From an uncultured Elusimicrobia bacterium (GTDB taxonomy: Bacteria; Elusimicrobiota; Elusimicrobia; Elusimicrobiales; Elusimicrobiaceae): DNA of 64,000 bases. Positions within the stretch are counted from its first letter, which is position 1; every line of letters starts with the position of its first letter. The position numbers were made by a program, and so were the translations under genes. The stretch lies in NCBI GenBank assembly GCA_945913025.1, contig CAMECJ010000002.1, forward strand, positions 62,001 through 126,000. Reading direction: 5' to 3'. Of this stretch, positions 7,952 to 15,897 are shown piece after piece. The notes beneath the pieces are model-generated. The model saw only the letters and a program-made list of their open reading frames with translations. It did not search any database and was not told the origin of the DNA.

Positions 7952-9814
7952 ATGACAAATAAAACGCTGCCATTACTGTTAGCCGCCTGTGTGGGGATTT
8001 TTACTTTTCTCCCCGCACGCGCACAGGAAGCCTTTGATTTTGCAAATATAGACTCCCTTTTAGAGGAAAATACACTCACCGACGTGTCTAATCGTTACGC
8101 CGCCGTGCTGTACAACTATCTGCCCGAACGCGCTGCACGCTTAGGCTACGATTCCGCCGCTTCGCAATTAAATGACCGTTCCGCCGGCGCACAGAACCAC
8201 ACGCTGCACGCGCTGCAAAATATGCAGGAAAAATTAAAAGATGTAAAGATAAAAAATTTGTCCGAAGCAAAAAAAATCGATTTTCAACTGCTGCAAAACG
8301 CCTTAAATAACGATATCCGCCGCATTGAACAAAACCAAAACAATCCCTTATATTACGCCGAAGTGTTTGACGCACTGTACGACATTTATTTAGATGATTC
8401 TCTCGCCCCCACAAAAAAACGCGCAGACCTTTCCGCACGGATGAGCGCGCTGGCAAACACGGCAGACCAAGCTGAAAAAAACCTGTTCCGTCCATCGGCT
8501 TTTTTGGCACAAATCGCAATGGAAAAAGCATATTACGCTTATCTTTCTTTTGATGAACTGGCGGACTATTTAACACAAAACGCACCCGACGATTTTTCCG
8601 CTGCGCAAGCCCGCACGGACGCGCGCGCAGCCAAACGTTCTGTAAGACAATTGTTTAATTTATTTAAAAAACTGTCCCAAGCAGAGGACGGCCAGGATTT
8701 CCGCTTGGGAGAAGAAGCCTACGCCCAACTGCTTTTGACCGAATACCAAATCAACCTTCCCGTCACTAAATTGGTTAAAAAATTGGAAAACAACACTAAA
8801 ACGGCACGCCAAAATTTATCAGCTGCGCTGGAATTGTTTTTAATACAAACGGATGCAGAAGAAGAAATTACGCTATTGGAAGGCTCCAATGATATTCCGC
8901 AGGCTGCGCCGAAAAAAAAGACAAAAAAGAAAAAAGCAAAAAAAGGAAAACCCGTGTTGAGAAACGCACAGGATTTTTACGCCGTGGCAAAAAGGATCGC
9001 CTATCCTCAAACGGACGAAAACCCTGTGGGTGCGCTTCAGCGTCAAGCCGCTATGTTGTCGGCGGAATTGGCTAAAAAAGACATCTTTTCTGCCAAACAA
9101 ACCGTGTTCAATGTGCGGCAAGAGCCCCGCTACTACGCCTATACGCACGCTTTTGTATTCCGTCCGGCGTACCTTGGTGCTGCCCCGCAATTTTTACTGC
9201 GCCTGCCCGCCGGCAATAATCTAACAAAAGAAGAACAGTTAAAACGCGATTTTAATACGCCCGTTCTTAAACTGCTGACCGCAAAACAATTAGTACCGGG
9301 CGGATACTACCAAGATGCGGCGGGCAAAAATTGGTCCGTTTGGAGAAAATCCTATCCCTCCCCCACCACCGCAAACGGTTGGAAAGAATACGGCGCATTC
9401 ATAGCAAAAGAACAAAATTATATCGTTACCGATGAAGATCTGCTTTTCTATGCGTGGGACGGATACCGCCGCGCCCTGGCCGCCGAAACGGATGCCAAAA
9501 TGCAAACCAAACGTTTTTCTTATACGGATGCGCTTAATTATTTAACGCAGGAGAACGGCTTGGAACAAGCCGAAGCCGAACAAATGCTTAAAGACTCCGC
9601 CGCCCGTGCGGGGGAAGCCGTCAGCCGGCAGGAAGGATTAGAAATTTGGCAAAAGGCGCGCGAAAAATTCCGCAAAAAACTGGGGAAGAAATTCAACGAA
9701 GCGGACTTTCACAAAAAAGCGCTGCAAACGGGCAATGTGCCCCCTGCGGATGTGGAAAAGGAAATCAACCGCCTGTATGAAAAAGACAAAAAGAAGAAAA
9801 AAGATTTCTTTTAA
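7952..9814 (+). CDS. Secreted DUF885-family protein lacking the zinc-binding motif
   Basis: A 620-residue protein with a signal peptide (MTNKTLPLLLAACVGIFTF, cleavage likely after ARA). The body follows DUF885: an N-terminal pattern with PERAARLGYDSAASQLND, then KKIDFQLLQNALNNDI, and a C-terminal part with FAWDG-like helices, LNYLTQENGLEQAEAEQ, a Gly-Glu-Ala segment (AGEAVSRQEG), and DFHKKALQTGNVPPADVEKEI. DUF885 members normally carry HExxPGHH as part of a metallopeptidase-like centre; the corresponding place here (about residues 445-452) reads KQLVPGGY, so both ligands are gone and the protein is probably a pseudoenzyme. A Lys-rich insert (KKKTKKKKAKKGK) lies near residue 315-330. AGGA sits before the ATG at 7952. 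Confidence 0.75.
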   Translation: MTNKTLPLLLAACVGIFTFLPARAQEAFDFANIDSLLEENTLTDVSNRYAAVLYNYLPERAARLGYDSAASQLNDRSAGAQNHTLHALQNMQEKLKDVKIKNLSEAKKIDFQLLQNALNNDIRRIEQNQNNPLYYAEVFDALYDIYLDDSLAPTKKRADLSARMSALANTADQAEKNLFRPSAFLAQIAMEKAYYAYLSFDELADYLTQNAPDDFSAAQARTDARAAKRSVRQLFNLFKKLSQAEDGQDFRLGEEAYAQLLLTEYQINLPVTKLVKKLENNTKTARQNLSAALELFLIQTDAEEEITLLEGSNDIPQAAPKKKTKKKKAKKGKPVLRNAQDFYAVAKRIAYPQTDENPVGALQRQAAMLSAELAKKDIFSAKQTVFNVRQEPRYYAYTHAFVFRPAYLGAAPQFLLRLPAGNNLTKEEQLKRDFNTPVLKLLTAKQLVPGGYYQDAAGKNWSVWRKSYPSPTTANGWKEYGAFIAKEQNYIVTDEDLLFYAWDGYRRALAAETDAKMQTKRFSYTDALNYLTQENGLEQAEAEQMLKDSAARAGEAVSRQEGLEIWQKAREKFRKKLGKKFNEADFHKKALQTGNVPPADVEKEINRLYEKDKKKKKDFF

Positions 9815-9842
9815 ACTTCTTGTTGCAGCTATGCAAAACGAA

Positions 9843-9876
9843 AACGCCTCCGACAAAAATCCGGAGGCGTTTTTAT
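9843..9876. terminator. Bidirectional terminator between the DUF885 gene and pilin 2
   Basis: AAACGCCTCCG and CGGAGGCGTTTTTATT pair around a short loop; T-runs flank both sides, so it can end both converging genes. Confidence 0.85.
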
Positions 9877-9886
9877 TACCCGAAAA

Positions 9887-10411
9887 CTAATCTGCATAGT
9901 AACAGCTGCCGCCGATGTCGCTGCCGCACAAACAAATGTTATTATCCGTCGTATATTTGGTAAATCCTAAATCTCGACAGCCGGGTCCATAACAAGAACG
10001 GCGGCCCGACTTAGGATGAATCCCCAAAAAGAAACTCGTATTTCCGCCGGCCCAGTGCGCTTTAACACGATGAGTTATCGTCTGGTTAGCGCACTGAATC
10101 CACCCCTCATAAGTGAAATTTTTAGATTTTTTTACCTCAATGGACAGAGGGCTGGAACTTCCGATAGTAAAACTCTCACTCGCACTCGGGTTTTCCAAAC
10201 AATAGGTATTTACGGCCGTATTGATGTTTTTCAAATTTACCCAAGCTTCCGATGTACGGCTTTTGAGCACCGCTTTTTGGTATTGCGGCAAAGCTACCGA
10301 TGACAATATGCCAATAATAAGCACAACAACCAACAATTCGATTAAGGTAAAACCTTGTTTATTGGATCCTGAAATAAATTCAGGATGACGGCCAAATGTA
10401 AAACCTTTCAT
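9887..10411 (-). CDS. Type IV pilin-like protein with a palindrome-encoded leader, pilin 2
   Basis: A 174-residue prepilin. Mature part begins FTLIELLVVVLIIGILSSVALPQYQ with Glu5 and the usual hydrophobic helix; cleavage is expected at QG/FTL. The leader MKGFTFGRHPEFISGSNKQG is 20 residues, much longer than the usual 5-7, because a palindromic repeat (10363-10389) is translated in it as RHPEFISGS. The first codons (MKGFT) repeat the GFT found at the true cleavage site 51 bases on. GGAG lies eight bases before the ATG. The C-terminus CLCGSDIGGSCYYAD has paired cysteines and resembles that of pilin 5 (GGSCYTD). It has its own poly-T promoter (10526-10552) and no pilus machinery around it. Confidence 0.87.
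   Translation of the reverse strand: MKGFTFGRHPEFISGSNKQGFTLIELLVVVLIIGILSSVALPQYQKAVLKSRTSEAWVNLKNINTAVNTYCLENPSASESFTIGSSSPLSIEVKKSKNFTYEGWIQCANQTITHRVKAHWAGGNTSFFLGIHPKSGRRSCYGPGCRDLGFTKYTTDNNICLCGSDIGGSCYYAD
10363..10389 (-). repeat. Palindromic repeat inside the pilin 2 leader
   Basis: ATCCTGAA, loop ATAAA, TTCAGGAT plus flanking TGG and GAC; the same element as in the 101-bp array. It is in frame with the pilin and flanked by 10-base direct repeats GTAAAACCTT at 10347-10356 and 10398-10407, 51 bases apart. Confidence 0.93.
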
Positions 10412-10525
10412 ATCATTTTCTCCTTTAAAAAAGTTATCCCGAGTTATTTCTATTCAAATTCAACCGCTTTTGACAAAATAAACCGAAACAGAGAAATGCC
10501 AAACAGAAATCCTCGGAATATTCCT

Positions 10526-10552
10526 ATCGTATCAAAAAAAAAAACGGGTCCC
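10526..10552 (-). promoter_or_regulatory. Poly-T spacer promoter of pilin 2 (T11, weakened -35)
   Basis: Minus strand: GGGACC (10547-10552), CG, eleven T, GA, TACGAT (10526-10531), a 15-base spacer. The four related promoters have TTGACC at the -35 place; here it reads GGGACC and the run is the shortest of the set, so this copy may be off. Confidence 0.6.
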
Positions 10553-11173
10553 CCTCCCTTGCAGTGGCAAGCATTCCGCCCTGGCCGGAGTTTCGTAATA
10601 GACGGTAGCTTTTAGTCAGAAGGGAACAACATAGGGGGTATCCGCCTGTCTGCAAGACCCCAGAGGGCGGGTACCCTTTCTATCCGCACTCCTCTGACTA
10701 GTAAAGCCACACTACTTTAGAAATGACGCATACAAGAGAACAACAACCCAGGAGCTGGGCACCCTTTCCCACCGCACACTTCTGATTAATTAAGCCGTAC
10801 TGTTTTGGATATACCCCAAAGTTATGCTTTACTTTTTGTATCGACAACAAGTAAACAAAAAGATTTTCTATTCTTTTTCTGCTGTCAGAAAAAGAACCAA
10901 AAAGACTGCCCGCACGCGTCCATAAAAAGCATTCTGAAACGGGGTGTTTACAACTCGCTCCGCTCAAACAAATAAAACGCCTTTTCCGTTTCGGACGCTT
11001 TTTATAAACAGGACGAAGGGCGGGAATAAAATAAGGAAACGGATTTTACAGACGGGTTAAGGTAAGGGATAACAGACACAACAGATGTTGGAATCCTGAA
11101 AAGACGCGGAGAGCAAAATATTTTATTTTGCTCTCCGCGCGTATAGTAGAAGTTAAGTACAGAAGTTATTTAA
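10553..11173. other. Gene-free repeat-rich DNA upstream of pilin 2
   Basis: No credible gene. It holds a 65-70-base segment (10567-10634, with CTGGCCGGAGTTTCGTAATA) found again at 49857-49921 upstream of pilin 7; two degenerate copies of a segment with GACTAGTAAAGCC or GATTAATTAAGCC (10655-10810), also seen near 45681-45745; and a block with AGAAAAAGAACCAAAAAGAC (10883-10905) that recurs at 21955-21980 upstream of pilin 3. A long perfect hairpin (11105-11140) closes the stretch: CGCGGAGAGCAAAATA against its complement. Confidence 0.8.
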
Positions 11174-11627
11174 GTGCCGTGCAGATTAGAATAACATTGT
11201 ATAGCTTCGGCTGATTTTTCAGATTTGCGCTAAATTTGCGTTGCCAGTTGCCCGAGGAAGTACTGCTAGGTACACTGAGAGGCAAGGGAACGCAAAGTTG
11301 GGCAAATATGGAAAATTGTTGCCCACACAAGCAATAAAGGATAAGAAATTTTTTTCTTATCCTTTATGCGTAAAACATCAGTTAACACCAGCCGTTATTC
11401 AAGTGCCGTGCAGATTAGAATAACATTGTATAGCTTCGGCTGATTTTTCAGATTTGCGCTAAATTTGCGTTGCCAGTTGCCCGAGGAAGTACTGCTAGGT
11501 ACACTGAGAGGCAAGGGAACGCAAAGTTGGGCAAATATGGAAAATTGTTGCCCACACAAGCAATAAAGGATAAGAAATTTTTTCTTATCCTTTATGCGTA
11601 AAACATCAGTTAACACCAGCCGTTATT
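11174..11627. repeat. Tandem duplicate of a 229-bp structured non-coding element
   Basis: Two nearly identical copies start with GTGCCGTGCAGATTAGAATA at 11174 and 11403; they differ by one T in a T-run (7 versus 6). Each has an internal inverted pair (TTTGCGTT ... AACGCAAA) enclosing GTACTGCTAGGTAC, and ends with a hairpin GGATAAGAAA/TTTCTTATCC and the tail CAGTTAACACCAGCCGTTAT. A diverged third copy lies at 25494-25693, and part of the tail at 22180-22205. The second copy abuts the end of etfA, so its hairpin may serve as the etf operon terminator. Confidence 0.93.
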
Positions 11628-11630
11628 ATC

Positions 11631-12617
11631 TTATTTAAGTGCCTCCAGCATCGCGGGGATTATATCATACAAATCCCCCTCCACCGCATAATTAGCCACT
11701 TTCATAATCGGCGCCTGAGCATCTTTGTTGATGGCAACAATCACGTCCGATCCGCTCATTCCGGCCAAATGCTGAATTTGGCCCGAAATTCCGCACGCGA
11801 TATACAGTTTCGGCTTTACGGTGCGGCCCGTCAGCCCGATTTGGTAGCGGTAATCAATCCAACCGTTATCCACGGGAGCACGCGACGCGGCCACCGCGCC
11901 GCCCAAGCGGTCCGCCAGTTTTTTTAAGAGAGCAAATCCTTCCGCCTTACCCACCCCGCGGCCTCCGGCCACGATAACTTCGGCTTCGGACAAATCCAGC
12001 CCGTCGCCTTCGCTTTTGATAAACTGCAAAAACTTCGCCAAAGACGTATGTTTGGCGGAATTGAACGCTACTTTAACCGTTTCTCCCGTCCGTCCGGCCT
12101 CAAGCGGGGCTTTTTCGTACGACATCGGCCGCAGCGAGCACATCTCCGGACGCGTATGCGCGCAGGTAATGGTCGCCATCAAATTGCCGCCGAACGTCGG
12201 GCGGGTAGCGTGTAATTGGCCGTCTTCTTTGTTAATTATCACTTCAGTCGCGTCGGCGGTCAGCCCCGTGCCGATAAACACAGCCGCTTTGGCTGACAGC
12301 GATCTGCCCAAGTTAGTAGCGGGCAATAAAAATTTATTCGGCTTATATGTGGCCACCATATCAGCGAGAACCTTGGCGTATACGTCATCAACGTAATTTT
12401 CCAATGCAGGGTCGTCGCACACATACACGATGTCCGCCCCATGTTCAAATAAATCTTTGGCACATTTTTCCACATCATGCCCCAACAGCACGGCACACAG
12501 TTTTTCGCCCAAATCATCGGCCAGTTTGCGGCCCGCGTTAAGCAGTTCGTAGGCCGTAGGACTCAATTTGCCGCGTTGGGCTTGTGCACAAATCCAAACA
12601 TTCTTAAAATCTTTCAT
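11631..12617 (-). CDS. etfA: Electron transfer flavoprotein, alpha subunit
   Basis: A 328-residue protein with the EtfA C-terminal FAD-binding domain: VIVAGGRGVGKAEGF (about 211-225), VAASRAPVDNGW, QIGLTGRTVKPKLYIACG and SGQIQHLAGMSGSDVIVAIN. EtfAB carries electrons between acyl-CoA dehydrogenases and a membrane or soluble acceptor. It is the last gene of an acd-etfB-etfA unit. AAGGA lies nine bases before the ATG. In anaerobes such trios often belong to butyryl-CoA dehydrogenase/Etf complexes that bifurcate electrons between crotonyl-CoA and ferredoxin; whether this one does so cannot be settled by eye. Confidence 0.95.
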   Translation of the reverse strand: MKDFKNVWICAQAQRGKLSPTAYELLNAGRKLADDLGEKLCAVLLGHDVEKCAKDLFEHGADIVYVCDDPALENYVDDVYAKVLADMVATYKPNKFLLPATNLGRSLSAKAAVFIGTGLTADATEVIINKEDGQLHATRPTFGGNLMATITCAHTRPEMCSLRPMSYEKAPLEAGRTGETVKVAFNSAKHTSLAKFLQFIKSEGDGLDLSEAEVIVAGGRGVGKAEGFALLKKLADRLGGAVAASRAPVDNGWIDYRYQIGLTGRTVKPKLYIACGISGQIQHLAGMSGSDVIVAINKDAQAPIMKVANYAVEGDLYDIIPAMLEALK

Positions 12618-12630
12618 AAGTTGATAATCC

Positions 12631-13428
12631 TTAAATGTATTTGTTTTCCTTGAGGATTTCCACCAGTTTGGCGGCTTTTTCCTTGGCGGTGGCGCCTTCC
12701 ACGTTCGCGGAGCAGACTTCGCGCTTGGGCACGAACGATTTGACTACGCGCGTCGGGCAGTTTTTCATTCCCAGTTTGTTTTTATCCGCCGCTACGTCGT
12801 CGGCGGTCCATTTGGTCACTTCGGCGCGTTTGGCCGCAATGCGCCCCTTTACGCTGCGCACGCGCGGGCTGTTGATGTCCTTGACCACACTAAGCACGCA
12901 CGGAAAAGGCAGCTCCAGTATTTCGCTTCCGTCCTCCGTCAGCCGTTCTACGGTAATGGACTTTTCGTTAACCGAAACCACTTTTTTGACAAACGCGGCG
13001 TTGGGCCATTTCATCCAAGCCGAAACTTGCGGACCAATGTGTCCGGTATCGCTGTCGTTGGTTTGTTTGCCGCAGATAACGAGGTCCACCGGTTCGATTC
13101 CGTTGATTTTTTCAATACCTTTGGAAAGCGCATAGCTCGTCGACCACGTATCGGAACCCGCAAACGCCATATCGCCCAGTTGGTAGACTTTATCCGCACC
13201 GCGCGCGATACTGTCGCGCAGGACAGCCTCGGCCTGCGGCGGTCCCATCGTAATGACGGACACTGTACCGCCCAGCTGCTCTTTCAACATAACGGCTTCT
13301 TCCAACGCGTATTCATCAAAAGGATTCATCGCGCTCGCCGCGCCGGAACGGATTAAGCAGCCGGTAGCGGGATCAATTTTTACGTTATCGGATTTAGGGG
13401 TTTGCTTCACGCAAGCTACAATATGCAT
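12631..13428 (-). CDS. etfB: Electron transfer flavoprotein, beta subunit
   Basis: A 265-residue EtfB: N-terminal IVACVKQTPKSDNVKIDP, the adenine nucleotide-binding region DLVICGKQTNDSDTGHIGPQ (about 125-145), and VLSVVKDINSPRVRSVKG. It pairs with EtfA, encoded 13 bases downstream, and follows the acyl-CoA dehydrogenase with two bases between its ATG and that gene's stop; GAGGAG serving its start overlaps the end of the dehydrogenase gene. It binds the second nucleotide (FAD in bifurcating Etf, AMP otherwise). Confidence 0.95.
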   Translation of the reverse strand: MHIVACVKQTPKSDNVKIDPATGCLIRSGAASAMNPFDEYALEEAVMLKEQLGGTVSVITMGPPQAEAVLRDSIARGADKVYQLGDMAFAGSDTWSTSYALSKGIEKINGIEPVDLVICGKQTNDSDTGHIGPQVSAWMKWPNAAFVKKVVSVNEKSITVERLTEDGSEILELPFPCVLSVVKDINSPRVRSVKGRIAAKRAEVTKWTADDVAADKNKLGMKNCPTRVVKSFVPKREVCSANVEGATAKEKAAKLVEILKENKYI

Positions 13429-13430
13429 AA

Positions 13431-14666
13431 TTACTCCTCGCCTTCTTTAGAGGCGTATTCTTTAATGAGCGCCGTGATGATTTCGTTCTTTTGAATATGC
13501 ACGGTTCCTTCGTAAATTTGGGTGATTTTAGCGTCACGCATATATTTTTCCAGCGGGAAATCGCGCATATACGCAATACCGCCGCAAAGCGTTACGCACT
13601 CGTCAGCCACTTCCATCGCCACGTTGGAGCAAAACAGTTTGGCTTCGGCGCTGTATTTAGTCCAGCGCGCGCCTTTTAATTTTTTAAGCTCGTCGTGCAC
13701 GGTGGTGCCGTTGGCCAGCGCGTTTTTGACGGCAGGCAAAAATTCTTCGTCCATACGGTGCGTTAAATTGTACACCATCGCGCGGCCGGCTTCCGTCTTG
13801 GCGGCAAGCTCCGCCACTTTATGGCCGAGCGCCTGAAACGTAATAATCGGCTGGCCGAATTGTTTGCGGGTGCGTAAATACGGAATAGTTACGTCCAGCG
13901 CGCCCTGCGCGATACCCACGGCCTGCGCCGCTACGCCCGGGCGGGAATAATCTAACGTTTCCTGCAAATAGAGAAGGCCGCGGCCCTCGCTGCCCAGCAG
14001 GTTTTCTTTCGGTACGCGGACGTTTTCAAAAATCAGTTCGTACGTCGGGTTGGAACGGATACCCATTTTTTCTTCTTTCTTACCAAAGGAAAAACCTTCC
14101 GTTCCTTTTTCAATAACCAAAAGCGAAATGCCGCGCGCGCCGCGGGACGGATTGGTATTGACGGCCACAGTATAAAAATCGGCTTCTTTACCGGTGGAAA
14201 TAAAATGTTTGGCTCCGTTTACCACATAATAGTCGCCGTCTTTAATGGCAGTGGTTTTTAAGGCGGTGGCGTCGGATCCGGCTTCGGGCTCCGTCAGCGC
14301 AAACGCCCACAGCTTTTTACCGCTTGCCAAATCGGGGCACCAGCGTTCGCGCTGTTCTTTGGTGGCGGCCAAATACATCGGAATTGCACCCAAGGCGGAC
14401 GTACCGGGGGTTAAGGCAAGGCCGGCGCAGGCGCGGGATAATTCTTCAAAAGCCATAGCAAGGCACGTAATACCGCCGCCGAGTCCGCCGTATTCCTCGG
14501 GCAGCCACAGGCCAAAAATGCCGGATTTTTTATACTCTTCCAACATTTCTTTGGAAAACTGTTCTTTCGCGTCCATTTCGGCGCGCAGGGGTTTTATTTT
14601 TTTCTGGGCCAGTTCCCGCGTGGTGTTGAGAACCTCTTGCTCCAGTTCGTTAATTGCGTAATCCAT
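13431..14666 (-). CDS. Acyl-CoA dehydrogenase (short-chain/butyryl type likely)
   Basis: A 411-residue flavoenzyme with the family signatures FALTEPEAGSDATAL (about 123-137) and the C-terminal region CVTLCGGIAYMRDFPLEKY; the catalytic Glu is in QIYEGTVHIQ (near 391). GGGAG lies before the ATG. Immediately downstream are etfB and etfA, its electron acceptor, giving a compact fatty-acyl or amino-acid-derived acyl-CoA redox unit. Crotonase, thiolase and hydroxyacyl-CoA dehydrogenase are not in the window, so the pathway (butyrate formation or acyl-CoA oxidation) is unresolved. The gene overlaps the glycosyltransferase gene upstream by 17 bases. Confidence 0.92.
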   Translation of the reverse strand: MDYAINELEQEVLNTTRELAQKKIKPLRAEMDAKEQFSKEMLEEYKKSGIFGLWLPEEYGGLGGGITCLAMAFEELSRACAGLALTPGTSALGAIPMYLAATKEQRERWCPDLASGKKLWAFALTEPEAGSDATALKTTAIKDGDYYVVNGAKHFISTGKEADFYTVAVNTNPSRGARGISLLVIEKGTEGFSFGKKEEKMGIRSNPTYELIFENVRVPKENLLGSEGRGLLYLQETLDYSRPGVAAQAVGIAQGALDVTIPYLRTRKQFGQPIITFQALGHKVAELAAKTEAGRAMVYNLTHRMDEEFLPAVKNALANGTTVHDELKKLKGARWTKYSAEAKLFCSNVAMEVADECVTLCGGIAYMRDFPLEKYMRDAKITQIYEGTVHIQKNEIITALIKEYASKEGEE

Positions 14667-15897
14667 TTTTTACTCCCGGGTTAGATTTTTTGAAATTTCT
14701 GCGTTTTCTGAAAAACCGTCTTTTGCCGCCGTTTTTCTTGGTGGGCGGGACGAGGCTTCTGTACAAGCGTTCCTGCTTTTTAATCATCGTAGAGGACGTA
14801 AATTCGGAAAAATCACGGTGGTCTATAGCCGCTTCAAACCGTTCGCGCAACGCAGCGTGGCGCAGAAGCACTTTTAATTTATCGGCCAATGTGTTGATGT
14901 CGTTGGGTTTAACCAAAAATCCCGTTTTGTTGTCCGTTACCACTTCGCTGATACCGTCCACGTCGTAACAAACGGCGGGAATACGCATCGACATTGCCTC
15001 CAGTAAAGACATCGGCAGCCCTTCGCGCAAAGATACGCTGGCGAACACGTCGCTAATTGCCAAAAGCTCCAGCGCATCGCTTCGCCAGCCAGGGAACAGC
15101 ACTTGTTTTTCAATGCTTAAATTTTTAGCCAAAGTTTCCGCCGTTTGTTTCAGTTGGCCGTCGCCTGTAAAAATGAAATAAACATTTTTCATCTGGCTGA
15201 GCACCTTATAGGCGGCCAGCACAAAATGAAGCGGATTTTTAAGCGGCTTAAAGTTGGAAAGCGCCAATACTACTTTGGCGTTGGCGGGAATTTTTAAAGA
15301 CGCTTTTTTGGCGGCAGGATCAAACTTTAACGGCAAAATAGGATTAAAATTTACGCCCGCGCGGATCAGCTCCGTACGCACGCCCTTGCCGATTCCCAGC
15401 TGCTTGGCTTCGGCCGCGTTTTTGCGCGATACAAAAACCAAAACATCCGTAAATTTGGCGCAGAATTTTTCCACCGCCACAAAAAATTTAAACCGTTTTT
15501 CGCCGTGTTCTTTGGCAAACCCAAGACCGTGGAACGTATGCACCACTTTGGCCTTACGCCAAAAAATCCGTGCAGCCAAACGCCCGAGTACGCCCGCTTT
15601 GGGCGCGTTGGTATGAACAATGTCGGGCTTTACGCGGCGCAGGACGCGCCCCATTTGGAATATAGCCCACAAATCGTACAAAAAGTTTTTGGCACGTACC
15701 TCGTGTCGAAGAGCCGAAAGGAAAAAAACATGTTTTGCATCGCTCTTTATTTTTCCGTCTAAACGGCCGCCAACGCCGCAGGCCAAGTAGGTTTCAAACT
15801 GCTGTTTATTTAAGTTTTTTAACGTCATCAGCACGCTGGCTTGGGCGCCGCCCTGATCCAGACGGGTAATGAAATACAGAATTTTTGTCTTTTCCAT
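14650..15897 (-). CDS. Glycosyltransferase family 4-like protein
   Basis: A 415-residue GT-B glycosyltransferase: N-terminal FITRLDQGGAQASVLMTL, acceptor-side VHTNAPKAGVLGRLAA, and the C-terminal nucleotide-sugar site with VFASVSLREGLPMSLLEAM, the Glu-x7-Glu motif of GT4. Its C-terminus is very basic (KKNGGKRRFFRKRRNFKKS), suggesting contact with membrane phospholipid. The ATG overlaps the stop of the SpoIID-like gene (TTAATTAAATG), so the two are probably translationally coupled. Likely adds a sugar to a surface glycolipid or polysaccharide; donor and acceptor unknown. Confidence 0.85.
   Translation of the reverse strand: MEKTKILYFITRLDQGGAQASVLMTLKNLNKQQFETYLACGVGGRLDGKIKSDAKHVFFLSALRHEVRAKNFLYDLWAIFQMGRVLRRVKPDIVHTNAPKAGVLGRLAARIFWRKAKVVHTFHGLGFAKEHGEKRFKFFVAVEKFCAKFTDVLVFVSRKNAAEAKQLGIGKGVRTELIRAGVNFNPILPLKFDPAAKKASLKIPANAKVVLALSNFKPLKNPLHFVLAAYKVLSQMKNVYFIFTGDGQLKQTAETLAKNLSIEKQVLFPGWRSDALELLAISDVFASVSLREGLPMSLLEAMSMRIPAVCYDVDGISEVVTDNKTGFLVKPNDINTLADKLKVLLRHAALRERFEAAIDHRDFSEFTSSTMIKKQERLYRSLVPPTKKNGGKRRFFRKRRNFKKSNPGVKNGLRN

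Noticed and set aside
10698-10967. An 89-residue minus-strand frame containing GSLFGSFS
   Set aside because: It lies in a dispersed non-coding repeat block; the same peptide pattern arises at the related block near 21900-21990. No ribosome binding site or family match.
11174-11627. CRISPR array
   Set aside because: Only two direct copies of 229 bases with no short repeat-spacer pattern.
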